Shown in pieces: positions 9,602-21,700 of a stretch of 64,000 nt of DNA. The translations under genes were made by a program, and so were the position numbers. Position 1 is the first letter of the stretch, and the number at the start of each line of letters is the position of its first letter. Source of the DNA: Closterium sp. NIES-65 (taxonomy: Eukaryota; Streptophyta; Zygnematophyceae; Desmidiales; Closteriaceae); NCBI GenBank assembly GCA_948144175.1, contig CANXME010002657.1:62001-126000 (forward strand), in the 5' to 3' direction. The notes beneath the pieces are model-generated. The model was not told the origin of the DNA, ran no database searches, and was given only the letters and a program-made list of their open reading frames with translations.

Positions 9602-11692
9602 TTAGTCAAATGCCACTCGCAGTGCAATGATTGGGCTGTGCGGTAGTCCCATGCCCGAAAAAGCAAATGAATGGGACCCTACGTCTAGGCATTGGCTTCC
9701 GTGTGTCAGAGGGATGTGCGCGTGGATGTGTGGTGCCCAAGTGCGTGGGGAGGGTTGCAAGAGTGGCCACCAGCTTGCGCCTGGCCAGTGCGGAACTATC
9801 AGTGTGAGTGATGCATGGGTGCGTTGTGCGTGATGGAGGACGGCTGGGACCAGTTGAGGTGGGGGGAAGGCGAAGTTGTTTTCAGGTGTCCACGCGATCG
9901 AGAACGCATCAACTGCAATGGCTGCCGGGTGGGGAGTCTTTGAACAGAAGCGCGGCAGTTGGGTGTTGCGGGAGTTTGCGAAAAGGTCGATGGAGTGAGG
10001 ACCCCAACGACGTTCCAAGATCCGGAACCACGGCGTTTTCAGCGCGTAATCGTCGTGGTCGACCATTTTTGAAAGCTCGTCGGCGTGTGTGTTGAGCTCG
10101 CGCGGAATCCATTCAATGATCAAGCGCGTGCCAAGCGCCATGCATGTTCGGATGATGCTCTTGCATGCCGTTGTGAGGTCGGGGCTGTGAGAGCCGCCTT
10201 TGCGAAGGATGAAGAATACGCCCTGGTTGTCCACCCGCACGAGAACGTGTTTTTGCTTGATCTTGTTCGCGTACGTTTGTAGCGCCCAAAGGACGCCTTC
10301 AATCTCCCGTCGCGTGCTGGACGTTCCTCGTAGCGGCTCTGACATGGTTGCGCTAGCTTCTTCGATGCCACCCGGAAATGTGGTCAGAGTGGCGCCCCAA
10401 CCATGAGAGCTGGCATCCACGTGGATTACCGCGTCGTAGCTGTTCTTGACGTGAAAAGGTGCGCCGTTGAAACGGTCGAACTCCTCGAGCCAAAATTGGA
10501 GCTCTTCTGCTGCAGATGGGGGGATAACGACGCTGCTTTTCCATGACGGTGCGTCGTCGATCACTTGTAACATAGCATGGCTGAATGCGCGAGCTGTCGC
10601 GCCAAGTGCGACACCCATCGATGCGAGCATGCCAGTGATTCTGGCCACGTGGCGGACCGGGACTGGTCGGCATGCCTTGCTTGCGCTCAGGAGGTTCCGG
10701 ATGGTTGCATGTAGTGAGGCTCGTCGGTCCGGACCAATGGAGAATCGGCCGGTATCGGTCTCGAGTTCTACGCCCAGGAATCGGAGACGCTGCGATGGTG
10801 ACAGTTGTGATTTCTTCGCGTTTATCACAAGGCCTGCCTCTTTAAGATCCAATATCACCCGCTGGCAAGCTGCTTGCGCGTCCTCTTTCGACTGGCAGAG
10901 AAATAAGATGTCAACCACGTAAGGTACGACTCGGATGCCTTGTTCTCGCCAACGCCGAGCTAGTTGCTTGATGAGCTGCGTGAAAACGAATGGAGCTGTC
11001 GCGAGGCCAAATGGTAGTGAACGGAATGCGTATGTGCGCTTATCAAATTCAAAGCCAAGGAACTTCCAGCACGATGGGTGGATGTCGATGTGGTGGTAAC
11101 CAGATTTGAGGTCAATGGAGAACATCCAGTCCCCAACGCGCGCAAGGTCGGCGACGCGGCTGAGCCCTTCGTACTTGAACTTGGGGATGATCAAGTTGGC
11201 GTTGACTTTCCTCAGATCAAGAATGAGCCTGCATTTGTCTTTTTGCTCGACCACGTTGAGTGTACTTATGCATGTAAGCTCCGTTGCGGCCATCGGAATT
11301 GCCGCTCCCGTCTCCATGAGTTCTTGGATGGCGGTACGTGTGAACGTGGCATGCGTGTTTGCCCCGACATGATTGCGATCGTGGAAATGTTGCGGTGGGT
11401 CGTGGCTCCATGGCAGCCAGTAACCCTTGGCGATGACGGAGAGGACAAGGCTGCTGGGGCACCATGAGCTCCACCACGCAAATGTCGCGCGAAGACGACC
11501 GCGCATGTGTGTAATAGTTCTGTCTGTAACGGCAAATTCGTACGGATCGTCGTAGCATGCCGCCTCGCACCGTCGTGCTCCTGTACATTTGAGGCCAAGT
11601 GGTATAAGCTTTGAGTATTCCACGTTAAAGCATGCGTGTGCATGTACTTTGTACGGGCAACCATTGATCGAAGGTGTGAAGAGAATGAACAA
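9602..11692 (-). CDS. Reverse transcriptase/RNase H of the DIRS-like element (altered catalytic motif)
   Basis: A 696-residue open frame. RT motifs follow in order: CRLILDLRKVN, MFSIDLKSGYHHIDIHPS, FRSLPFGLATAPFVFTQL, then VVPYVVDILFL at residues about 255-265. The expected YxDD box reads Y-V-V-D (10921-10910); a single A-to-T change (GAT to GTT) explains loss of the first Asp. RNase H follows with VIHVDASSHGWGATL and VRVDNQGVFFI. The rest fits DIRS-type RTs, which resemble gypsy RT but have no integrase. The first 100 or so residues are unlike RT and the true start may be further in. The recombinase frame starts just downstream, at 9584. Confidence 0.88.
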   Translation of the reverse strand: MFILFTPSINGCPYKVHAHACFNVEYSKLIPLGLKCTGARRCEAACYDDPYEFAVTDRTITHMRGRLRATFAWWSSWCPSSLVLSVIAKGYWLPWSHDPPQHFHDRNHVGANTHATFTRTAIQELMETGAAIPMAATELTCISTLNVVEQKDKCRLILDLRKVNANLIIPKFKYEGLSRVADLARVGDWMFSIDLKSGYHHIDIHPSCWKFLGFEFDKRTYAFRSLPFGLATAPFVFTQLIKQLARRWREQGIRVVPYVVDILFLCQSKEDAQAACQRVILDLKEAGLVINAKKSQLSPSQRLRFLGVELETDTGRFSIGPDRRASLHATIRNLLSASKACRPVPVRHVARITGMLASMGVALGATARAFSHAMLQVIDDAPSWKSSVVIPPSAAEELQFWLEEFDRFNGAPFHVKNSYDAVIHVDASSHGWGATLTTFPGGIEEASATMSEPLRGTSSTRREIEGVLWALQTYANKIKQKHVLVRVDNQGVFFILRKGGSHSPDLTTACKSIIRTCMALGTRLIIEWIPRELNTHADELSKMVDHDDYALKTPWFRILERRWGPHSIDLFANSRNTQLPRFCSKTPHPAAIAVDAFSIAWTPENNFAFPPPQLVPAVLHHAQRTHASLTLIVPHWPGASWWPLLQPSPRTWAPHIHAHIPLTHGSQCLDVGSHSFAFSGMGLPHSPIIALRVAFD

Positions 11693-12160
11693 TTGAATGA
11701 AATGTCAACGAATGTGTCGGGAATATTAACGCATGTCAACGCATGTCTCTTCTTCTCCTCGTTTCCCCTTTTTTTTTTTTTTTTTTTTGCCCCGTCGTCC
11801 ACTTGGTAGGACATGGCTGTGCCTGCCCTTAGTGCGTAGGGGCTGATGCCTAGGGCCATGGACACCGTTGTCCATTGTGCTTTCTCTCATTCTCTCTTTG
11901 CCAAAACCATAGGCCTTTAGGAAGGTAGTTTTTATTAAATCAACCAACACACATAGCAATGCTTTCCTAGGATGCCACCAAGTGGCCAACATATGGGACC
12001 GAGGGGTTGTTGTTCCCCTTCCCTATCCTAGGCCCAAGCCTATCCCACCTTTTACTAGGGCTGGCCTCTTGCCATCGCAAACCCCTAGGGTTGCCCACGG
12101 TTTTCGCACTCAAGAGTGCACCGTGCCTAGCGCCCAAGCGCCTAGTCTCATGGCCCGCTC

Positions 12161-13336
12161 CTACACCACCGGAGCGGGTCCCTGGCCTCCATGCCCGTTC
12201 CGAGGGCAGGCACTTGCCACGTGGCCCGGCTGGCCGCAGCGGAAGCATGAGCCCCGGAACCCACGGCAATTGGCCGTAGGCGGGGGGCCTCGCTTGGGTA
12301 AGAACGGCATCGGCCCGTTGTTTCCGCCGCGGTTGACACGAGCGTATCCGCTTGCCGCACGGTCCATCGCCGCCATGTCCGCGACCGGCTGCTTGAAGGG
12401 TCGAGAAGTCAGCAGGCTCTTCTGCTGATACAGCTTAAAGCGCTTCGCCGTGCGAAAGTCGGAGGCGTCCTCCACTTGAAGCACCTCGAAACGCCCCGCG
12501 ATGAGGTTGAGAGCGTGTGAGATGAGTTCGAGTCCGCCCGCCGGATCACCGCGCTGCGCCTTGTATTCGGCGTGCAGCAGGTACGCCCGCAGGTCCTCCA
12601 GTAGCTCCGCTTGCTCTCGCACGGAGTCGTTGACGAAGGTTGCCGCCGAGAAGGTAAGATTAGAAGAAGGGAGGGGGGGAAGGTTTTCCGTGCCAATAAA
12701 ATTAACATTGTTGACTGGAGCCTCACCGGCTTCATCTTCAGAGTCGTCGGTGTCGTTGTCGACCGCTGGAGCAGGGGGAGCGGCAGTCGCTGCGTCGTTG
12801 TCATGCCGGTTCGTCCGTGCTCCCCGTGTGCCTTTCTCCTTTTTTGCAGTTTCTTTTTTAGCCGACGCAGATGCGGCGGGTAGTGCAGTTTCCGCGGCTG
12901 TAACGCTGACGGGTTGCTGCTGTAGAAGGGACAGCAGCGCGTTGACCTGGTCCGGGGTCAACGCCTGCGTCAGCGCAGGGGCGGCGGTCGCGTCAGACGA
13001 GGAGACTGCAGTCCGCCTCCTCTGACGCTGACGCGAAGGTCCAGCAGCGGGTGCTGGCGTGTGCTCGGCGTCAGTCGCGTGTGCCGCGCCAGTCCCCGTC
13101 GCCACTTGCGCCACAGGTGCCACTGGCGCCACAGGGACCGAAGGGTGCTTCTGGGTTTCGGCGTTTTTGTGGACCTCGAGCCCGCCCAGCAGCACGTCCA
13201 CTGCAGTCGGGGCGGAAGGTCCGTCTTCTGCCCGACGCTTGTTACGGCGTTCGCCCACAGAATCGCGGGCGTTACGGTCGGAGTCGGAAGCGGGGGTTGA
13301 CGAGTTCCCGTTGTTAAGTGTCGGCGTAGGTGCCAT
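12161..13336 (-). CDS. Gag-like protein of the DIRS-like element
   Basis: Predicted 391 residues from ATG 13336-13334. The frame stays open further upstream into repeat A1, but the region from MAPTPTLNN onward looks like the natural start. The protein is Ala/Thr/Ser-rich and charged, with a Lys-rich KKETAKKEKGTRG stretch mid-way and one CCHC zinc knuckle near the C terminus (CFRCGQPGHVASAC). It presumably packages element RNA. A gap of about 470 bp separates it from the RT frame. No fold other than the zinc knuckle is recognisable by eye. Confidence 0.8.
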   Translation of the reverse strand: MAPTPTLNNGNSSTPASDSDRNARDSVGERRNKRRAEDGPSAPTAVDVLLGGLEVHKNAETQKHPSVPVAPVAPVAQVATGTGAAHATDAEHTPAPAAGPSRQRQRRRTAVSSSDATAAPALTQALTPDQVNALLSLLQQQPVSVTAAETALPAASASAKKETAKKEKGTRGARTNRHDNDAATAAPPAPAVDNDTDDSEDEAGEAPVNNVNFIGTENLPPLPSSNLTFSAATFVNDSVREQAELLEDLRAYLLHAEYKAQRGDPAGGLELISHALNLIAGRFEVLQVEDASDFRTAKRFKLYQQKSLLTSRPFKQPVADMAAMDRAASGYARVNRGGNNGPMPFLPKRGPPPTANCRGFRGSCFRCGQPGHVASACPRNGHGGQGPAPVV

Positions 13337-13445
13337 CGTTGAGCGATTGAAGTTGAAAATGTCGCTGAGTAAAGTAGAGGGTGACTCGCCTCTAGGAAGC
13401 GATTTAATCCTAGCCAGCTTGGAGGGAAAAACTACTCGAGCGGAA

Positions 13446-13635
13446 AATGTTGAGTGAGCCGTTTGAAAATTGAGAAACGTGGGTGGAGGGAAATGAGCTC
13501 CAACCCACGGTTTTTGTAGTTGGAGAAGGGCGTTTAGCGCGCTTCGACGATGCCAATTGTGCAGTACAAGCAGCTTCGCTTTCACAATACACAATTTTAA
13601 AAAACACTACATGTGTGTTTAAAAATTATAATATT
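13446..13635 (-). repeat. Split direct repeat A1 of the DIRS-like element
   Basis: A 190-bp sequence at the coding-sense left end. It matches 8306-8495 without a difference I could find by eye. It ends in ATT at 13633-13635, where the flanking host sequence ATGCCAGG begins. Confidence 0.92.
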
Positions 13636-15500
13636 ATGCCAGGCGCGGTTCGCGAACGTAATCAACCAACATTTTCCTGGTAGAGTAACTGCATTTACTA
13701 GGCATTCTATTTTTAAGCACATTTATAGAACAAATCGCCCCCAGCACCTCAACTGCACGTACCCAACAAAGCAGGAAAAATACTAAAACGCTTGGATATT
13801 AACCTTTAATAAGCCTTCAAGTGTTTAAACTATGCCTTGCGCTTGGATTGTCTCAACGAACAAACGACACCGTCCAGCAGAGATTACTGTTCGCAGACAA
13901 TTAAAAACAATCTGAATGCGAAAAGGCATCCAGTCCTGATGACATCAACCTTAAACACCTTGTTGCATGACGTTTAAGATTGGTGCCTCTGTTACATAGC
14001 ATGCCATTCGATGTGGTTTTAATCTTCTCCTGTTCTAGGTCAGCAGGTCCATGGTTGACGGAAGGTTGACGGTTCGACCCCGTTCCGATGAATTATTCCC
14101 ATTCGGCATCCTTTTCGCTAGTGGTCGCAATTTAAGCTTGATACAATTCTTATTTCTTGGGTAGTTTTTCTACAGAATTGTTCATTGTTAACTTAAGTGA
14201 CTGTGTTTTGTTTCTGTCACATTTCAAAGTGTTATTAGCGTAAAAGTGTGATTGGAAAGCGACGACCATTCAGCGTTGAGAAATCGAGGTGAGTACCGAC
14301 GCAAACTTTCTCTGGCATACTTTAAGTATCAAAGATATTGGCCGTTTTTCCAAGTCCTGCCGTGCCCAGCGTTTACTGTACCGTTCTTGTTGGGGAATGC
14401 GAGGGGTGCTGCAACTGGGCTGGGCAACTTGGTTTGAAAGTTGTCGCACGGATGCGACAAGGCATGTCACAACCACGTCGTGCTTCGTTGCGGCGAAAGT
14501 TGTGGAGTCGTCGATAGCGGGCAGTCGCATCACGAAAACAAAAGAAAGCAAAACTCGTTTCGTCTTGCGTCGTACGTGGAAGCAAAACCAGGACGAGCGA
14601 ACTTCACCTTCGCACACTGCAATCGACAGCCCTGTCTGCCCTCACGTACGAAACTCATAATACTGTATCGGTAACCCGGGGTTACCTGGACGGCTCCCAA
14701 GGTTCCGTCTGACCGGCCGCCGCCGCCATGGGCAGTTGCTCTCGCGAAGTGGCTGTGACTGTCCCATATGACCATGCTGTACTGTAATTTCCTCCAAACC
14801 GAACCACTCTATCTCCCAACCTATCCCTCCCTCCCACTCTCCCCACAGGGAGTTTCTTTTGTGGCAACAGCCGAGCAAGGATGAACTGAACGGTTTTCCC
14901 GCTCCTCGTTCTCGCAGCCTGAACCAGCGCGAGCCTCCATTACGCCAGTCGCATCCCATCTTTCCCTTTCTTGCACGGTGTCCCATGTTTCGCGCGCTAA
15001 CCCCAACGGTAATCTTCCTGTGTGTTCCTGATCACCGCACTCACCGTCTCATCAGCATGGATCGAGAAAGTCCGACGGTTTTCGCTGGAGAACTTTTGAG
15101 AGTAGACTTCAACGGTAGGAACGGAATTTAGGCGCGAAATTCAGGCCACAATAGAATTTCGTCGATCCTTATCAGGCACGCTTTTTCAAAGCCAGCTGCT
15201 TCTGGTAGCCGTTCTCATCATGAATATCGATAGCGGCCGTTCACTCTAGCCGAGCGGAAGGCGACCGTGGTCCACGGCTGGACGTAGAACCAGCAAGGTT
15301 CTTCGTAGGCCGTAGTTGGTACGTCTGAGCCGAATCACACGTGATTTAAATCTCTCCATGAAAGCAAGTATTTCCGAGGTCTGTGTCGCAAGATAACGAT
15401 GCAACCCCTTTTGACAACGACGAGGCCGCAGAGAAGGCGGGGACTGCGGCGGGAGTCGCTGCGTGGAGTAGGCTCATCGCCATGTTACTACGTTAGTAAC
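13636..15500. other. Region without a supported gene between the DIRS-like element and the satellite
   Basis: About 1.9 kb, AT-richer on the left and mixed on the right. Several frames of 60-120 codons occur on both strands with no recognisable protein. One strong donor-like site (GAG then GTGAGTACC) is at 14288, and an ATG followed by about 20 codons and a GTAGG donor lies at about 15058-15117. These could be untranslated or short first exons, but nothing connects them to a downstream reading frame. Confidence 0.35.
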
Positions 15501-15627
15501 ATGCAGGCGTATATCGGGAGGTTTCGTTGTAATTCCCTGACTCTCACAATAGCGCTGCTCGTTACCGTGCTCTCCGTCTCCTCCGTCCTTTTTGAACAGC
15601 CACTCCTGCTGCTCGTCCGAGCCGCAG
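15501..15627 (+). CDS. Candidate first exon encoding a secretory signal peptide
   Basis: ATG at 15501 begins a short charged segment followed by the hydrophobic core LTLTIALLVTVLSVSSVLF and LLLLV, then a GTGAGA donor at 15628. This looks like a signal peptide or anchor. The exon is 127 nt, so it ends in phase 1. The next downstream coding exons that could accept phase 1 begin at 40465 or end through 40046, beyond the satellite and Copia S. Joined to 40465-45200 the total is 1,698 nt, a multiple of three. The frame is open back to 15399, so the start is uncertain, and it could belong to another, unseen transcript. Confidence 0.4.
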
Positions 15628-15702
15628 GTGAGAGGCCAGGTGCAGGTGCAGGTGAGAGGCCAGGTCAATGGTCAGGTGCTGGTGTCAGTCGAATCCGATT
15701 GT

Positions 15703-18700
15703 GAGTCATAACCTGGATACTCGATAAGGAGACGACTTTTGAGGCGCCTCAAGAGTCATAACCTGGATATTCGATAAGGAGACGACTTTTGAGGCGCCTC
15801 AAGAGTCATAACCTGGATATTCGATAAGGAGACGACTTTTGAGGCGCCTCAAGAGTCATAACCTGGATATTCGATAAGGAGACGACTTTTGAGGCGCCTC
15901 AAGAGTCATAACCTGGATATTCGATAAGGAGACGACTTTTGAGGCGCCTCAAGAGTCATAACCTGGACATTCGATAAGGAGACGACTTTTGAGGCGCCTC
16001 AAGAGTAATAACCTGGATATTCGATAAGGAGACGACCTTTGAGGCGCCTCAAGAGTCATAACCTGGATATTCGATAAGGAGACGACTTTTGAGGCGCCTC
16101 AAGAGTCATAACCTGGATATTCGATAAGAAGACGACTTTTGAGGCGCCTCAAGAGTCATAACCTGGATACTCGATAAGCAGACGACTTTTGAGGCGCCTC
16201 AAGAGTCATAACCTGGATACTCGATAAGGAGACGACTTTTGAGGCGCCTCAAGAGTCATAACCTGGATATTCGATAAGGAGACGACTTTTGAGGCGCCTC
16301 AAGAGTCATAACCTGGATACTCGATAAGGAGACGACTTTTGAGGCGCCTCAAGAGTCATAACCTGGATATTCGATAAGGAGACGACTTTTGAGGCGCCTC
16401 AAGAGTCATAACCTGTATACTCGATAAGGAGACGACTTTTGAGGCGCCTCAAGAGTCATAACCTGGATATTCGATAAGGAGACGACTTTTGAGGCGCCTC
16501 AAGAGTCATAACCTGGATACTCGATAAGGAGACGACTTTTGAGGCGCCTCAAGAGTCATAACCTGGATATTCGATAAGGAGACGACTTTTGAGGCGCCTC
16601 AAGAGTCATAACCTGGATACTCGATAAGGAGACGACTTTTGAGGCGCCTCAAGAGTCATAACCTGGATATTCGATAAGGAGACGACTTTTTGCGCCTCAA
16701 GAGTCATAACCTGGATATTCGATAAGGAGACAACTTTTGAGGCGCCTCAAGAGTCATAACCTGGATATTCGATAAGGAGACGACTTTTGAGGCACCTCAA
16801 GAGTCATAACCTGGATATTCGATAAGGAGACGACTTTTGAGGCGCCTCAAGAGTCATAACCTGGATATTCGATAAGGAGACGACTTTTGAGGCGCCTCAA
16901 GAGTCATAACCTGGATATTCGATAAGGAGACGACTTTTGAGGCGCCTCAAGAGTCATAACCTGGACATTCGATAAGGAGACGACTTTTGAGGCGCCTCAA
17001 GAGTCATAACCTGGATATTCGATAAGGAGACGACCTTTGAGGCGCCTCAAGAGTCATAACCTGGATATTCGATAAGGAGACGACTTTTGAGGCGCCTCAA
17101 GAGTCATAACCTGGATATTCGATAAGGAGACGACTTTTGAGGCGCCTCAAGAGTCATAACCTGGATATTCGATAAGGAGACGACTTTTGAGGCGCCTCAA
17201 GAGTCATAACCTGGATACTCGATAAGCAGACGACTTTTGAGGCGCCTCAAGAGTCATAACCTGGATACTCGATAAGGAGACGACTTTTGAGGCGCCTCAA
17301 GAGTCATAACCTGGATACTCGATAAGGAGACGACTTTTGAGGCGCCTCAAGAGTCATAACCTGGATATTCGATAAGGAGACGACTTTTGAGGCGCCTCAA
17401 GATTCATAACCTGGATACTCGATAAGGAGACGACTTTTGAGGCGCCTCAAGAGTCATAACCTGGATATTCGATAAGGAGACGACTTTTAGCGCCTCAAGA
17501 GTCATAACCTGGATATTCGATAAGGAGACGACTTTTGAGGCGCCTCAAGAGTCATAACCTGGATATTCGATAAGGAGACGACTTTTGAGGCGCCTCAAGA
17601 GTCATAACCTGGATATTCGATAAGGAGACGACTTTTGAGGCGCCTCAAGAGTCATAACCTGAATATTCGATAAGGAGACGACTTTTGAGGCGCCTCAAGA
17701 GTCATAACCTGGATATTCGATAAGGAGACGACCTTTGAGGCGCCTCAAGAGTCATAACCTGGATATTCGATAAGGATACGACTTTTGAGGCGCCTCAAGA
17801 GTCATAACCTGGATATTCGATAAGGAGACGACTTTTGAGGCGCCTCAAGAGTCATAACCTGGATATTCGATAAGGAGACGACTTTTGAGGCGCCTCAAGA
17901 GTCATAACCTGGATACTCGATAAGGAGACGACTTTTGAGGCGCCTCAAGAGTCATAACCTGGATATTCGATAAGGAGACGACTTTTGAGGCGCCTCAAGA
18001 GTCATAACCTGGATACTCGATAAGCAGACGACTTTTGAGGCGCCTCAAGAGTCATAACCTGGATATTCGATAAGGAGACGACTTTTAGCGCCTCAAGAGT
18101 CATAACCTGGATATTCGATAAGGAGACGACTTTTGAGGCGCCTCAAGAGTCATAACCTGAATATTCGATAAGGAGACGACTTTTGAGGCGCCTCAAGAGT
18201 CATAACCTGGATATTCGATAAGGAGACGACTTTTGAGGCGCCTCAAGAGTCATAACCTGAATATTCGATAAGGAGACGACTTTTGAGGCGCCTCAAGAGT
18301 CATAACCAGGATATTCGATAAGGAGACGACTTTTGAGGCGCCTCAAGAGTCATAACCTGGATACTCGATAAGGAGACGACTTTTGAGGCGCCTCAAGAGT
18401 CATAACCTGGATATTCGATAAGGAGACGACTTTTGAGGCGCCTCAAGAGTCATAACCTGGATATTCGATAAGGAGACGACTTTTTGCGCCTCAAGAGTCA
18501 TAACCTGGATATTCAATCAGGAGACAACCTTTGAGGCGCCTCAAGAGTCATAACCTGGATATTCGATAAGGAGACGACTTTTGAGGCGCCTCAAGAGTCA
18601 TAACCTGGATATTCGATAAGGAGAAGACTTTTGAGGCGCCTCAAGAGTCATAACCTGGATATTCGATAAGGAGACGACTTTTGAGGCGCCTCAAGAGTCA

Positions 18701-21700
18701 TAACCTGGACATTCGATAAGGAGACGACTTTTGAGGCGCCTCAAGAGTCATAACCTGGATATTCGATAAGGAGACGACTTTTGAGGCGCCTCAAGAGTCA
18801 TAACCTGGATACTCGATAAGCAGACGACTTTTGAGGCGCCTCAAGAGTCATAATCTGGATACTCGATAAGGAGACGACTTTTGAGGCGCCTCAAGAGTCA
18901 TAACCTGGATACTCGATAAGCAGACGACTTTTGAGGCGCCTCAAGAGTCATAACCTGGATATTCGATAAGGAGACGACCTTTGAGGCGCCTCAAGAGTCA
19001 TAACCTGGATATTCGATAAGGAGACGACTTTTGAGGTGCCTCAAGAGTCATAACCTGGATATTCGATAAGGAGACGACTTTTGAGGCGCCTCAAGAGTCA
19101 TAACCTGGATATTCGATAAGGAGACGACTTTTGAGGCGCCTCAAGAGTCATAACCTGGATACTCGATAAGCAGACGACTTTTGAGGCGCCTCAAGAGTCA
19201 TAATCTGGATACTCGATAAGGAGACGACTTTTGAGGCGCCTCAAGAGTCATAACCTGGATATTCGATAAGGAGACGACTTTTGAGGCGCCTCAAGAGTCA
19301 TAACCTGGATACTCGATAAGGAGACGACTTTTGAGGCGCCTCAAGAGTCATAACCTGGATATTCGATAAGGAGACGACTTTTGAGGCGCCTCAAGAGTCA
19401 TAACCTGTATACTCGATAAGGAGACGACTTTTGAGGCGCCTCAAGAGTCATAACCTGGATATTCGATAAGGAGACGACTTTTGAGGCGCCTCAAGAGTCA
19501 TAACCTGGATACTCGATAAGGAGCTGCTTTTGAGGCGCCTCAAGAGTCATAACCTGGATATTCGATAAGGAGACGACTTTTGAGGCGCCTCAAGAGTCAT
19601 AACCTGGATACTCGATAAGGAGACGACTTTTGAGGCGCCTCAAGAGTCATAACCAGGATATTCGATAAGGAGACGACTTTTTGCGCCTCAAGAGTCATAA
19701 CCTGGATATTCGATAAGGAGACGACTTTTGAGGCGCCTCAAGAGTCATAACCTGGATATTCGATAAGGAGACGACTTTTGAGGCGCCTCAAGAGTCATAA
19801 CCTGGATACTCGATAAGCAGACGACTTTTGAGGCGCCTCAAGAGTCATAACCTGGATACTCGATAAGGAGACGACTTTTGAGGCGCCTCAAGAGTCATAA
19901 CCTGGATATTCGATAAGGAGACGACTTTTGAGGCGCCTCAAGAGTCATAACCTGGATACTCGATAAGGAGACGACTTTTGAGGCGCCTCAAGAGTCATAA
20001 CCTGGATATTCGATAAGGAGACGACTTTTGAGGCGCCTCAAGAGTCATAACCTGGATACTCGATAAGGAGACGACTTTTGAGGCGCCTCAAGAGTCATAA
20101 CCTGGATATTCGATAAGGAGACGACTTTTGAGGCGCCTCAAGAGTCATAACCTGGATACTCGATAAGCAGACGACTTTTGAGGCGCCTCAAGAGTCATAA
20201 CCTGGATATTCGATAAGGAGACGACTTTTAGCGCCTCAAGAGTCATAACCTGGATATTCGATAAGGAGACGACTTTTGAGGCGCCTCAAGAGTCATAACC
20301 TGAATATTCGATAAGGAGACGACTTTTGAGGCGCCTCAAGAGTCATAACCTGGATATTCGATAAGGAGACGACTTTTGAGGCGCCTCAAGAGTCATAACC
20401 TGAATATTCGATAAGGAGACGACTTTTGAGGCGCCTCAAGAGTCATAACCTGGATATTCGATAAGGAGACGACTTTTGAGGCGCCTCAAGAGTCATAACC
20501 TGGATACTCGATATGGAGACGACTTTTGAGGCGCCTCAAGAGTCATAACCTGGATATTCGATAAGGAGACGACTTTTGAGGCGCCTCAAGAGTCATAACC
20601 TGGATATTCGATAAGGAGACGACTTTTGAGGCGCCTCAAGAGTCATAACCTGTATACTCGATAAGGAGACGACTTTTGAGGCGCCTCAAGAGTCATAACC
20701 TGGATATTCGATAAGGAGACGACTTTTGAGGCGCCTCAAGAGTCATAACCTGGATACTCGATAAGGAGACGACTTTTGAGGCGCCTCAAGAGTCATAACC
20801 TGAATATTCGATAAGGAGACGACTTTTGAGGCGCCTCAAGAGTCATAACCTGGATATTCGATAAGGAGACGACTTTTGAGGCGCCTCAAGAGTCATAACC
20901 TGGATACTCGATAAGGAGACGACTTTTGAGGCGCCTCAAGATTCATAACCTGGATATTCGATAAGGAGACGACTTTTGAGGCGCCTCAAGAGTCATAACC
21001 TGGATACTCGATAAGCAGACGACTTTTGAGGCGCCTCAAGAGTCATAACCTGGATACTCGATATGGAGACGACTTTTGAGGCGCCTCAAGAGTCATAACC
21101 TGGATATTCGATAAGGAGACGACTTTTGAGGCGCCTCAAGAGTCATAACCTGGATATTCGATAAGGAGACGACTTTTGAGGCGCCTCAAGAGTCATAACC
21201 TGTATACTCGATAAGGAGACGACTTTTGAGGCGCCTCAAGAGTCATAACCTGGATATTCGATAAGGAGACGACTTTTGAGGCGCCTCAAGAGTCATAACC
21301 TGGATACTCGATAAGGAGACGACTTTTGAGGCGCCTCAAGAGTCATAACCTGAATATTCGATAAGGAGACGACTTTTGAGGCGCCTCAAGAGTCATAACC
21401 TGGATATTCGATAAGGAGACGACTTTTGAGGCGCCTCAAGAGTCATAACCTGGATACTCGATAAGGAGACGACTTTTGAGGCGCCTCAAGATTCATAACC
21501 TGGATATTCGATAAGGAGACGACTTTTGAGGCGCCTCAAGAGTCATAACCTGGATACTCGATAAGCAGACGACTTTTGAGGCGCCTCAAGAGTCATAACC
21601 TGGATATTCGATAAGGAGACGACTTTTAGCGCCTCAAGAGTCATAACCTGGATATTCGATAAGGAGACGACTTTTGAGGCGCCTCAAGAGTCATAACCTG

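Larger units (their letters stand above)
8113..13635 (-). mobile_element. DIRS/PAT-like tyrosine-recombinase retrotransposon, complete
   Basis: A 5,523-bp element coding on the minus strand: Gag-like protein with zinc knuckle, RT/RNase H, then tyrosine recombinase, in DIRS-group order. It has no LTRs or target duplication. Its ends are split direct repeats: A1 (13635-13446), then the genes, B1 (8547-8493) abutting A2 (8495-8306), and B2 (8186-8113). The B1/A2 junction overlaps by ATT, and ATT is also the base triplet at both outer ends. That is the arrangement of PAT, Kangaroo and Ngaro elements, which insert from a circle by recombinase rather than integrase. A1 and A2 look identical over 190 bp, so insertion was recent. 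Confidence 0.92.

Noticed and set aside
11770..11788. T run as the poly-A tail of a LINE or processed pseudogene
   Set aside because: It lies between the Gag and RT frames of the DIRS-like element, with no retroposed sequence or target duplication attached.
14030..14100. tRNA-like TTCGACCCC arm near 14075
   Set aside because: A T-arm-like hairpin (ACGG-loop-CCGT) is present, but no matching acceptor, D or anticodon arms could be found.
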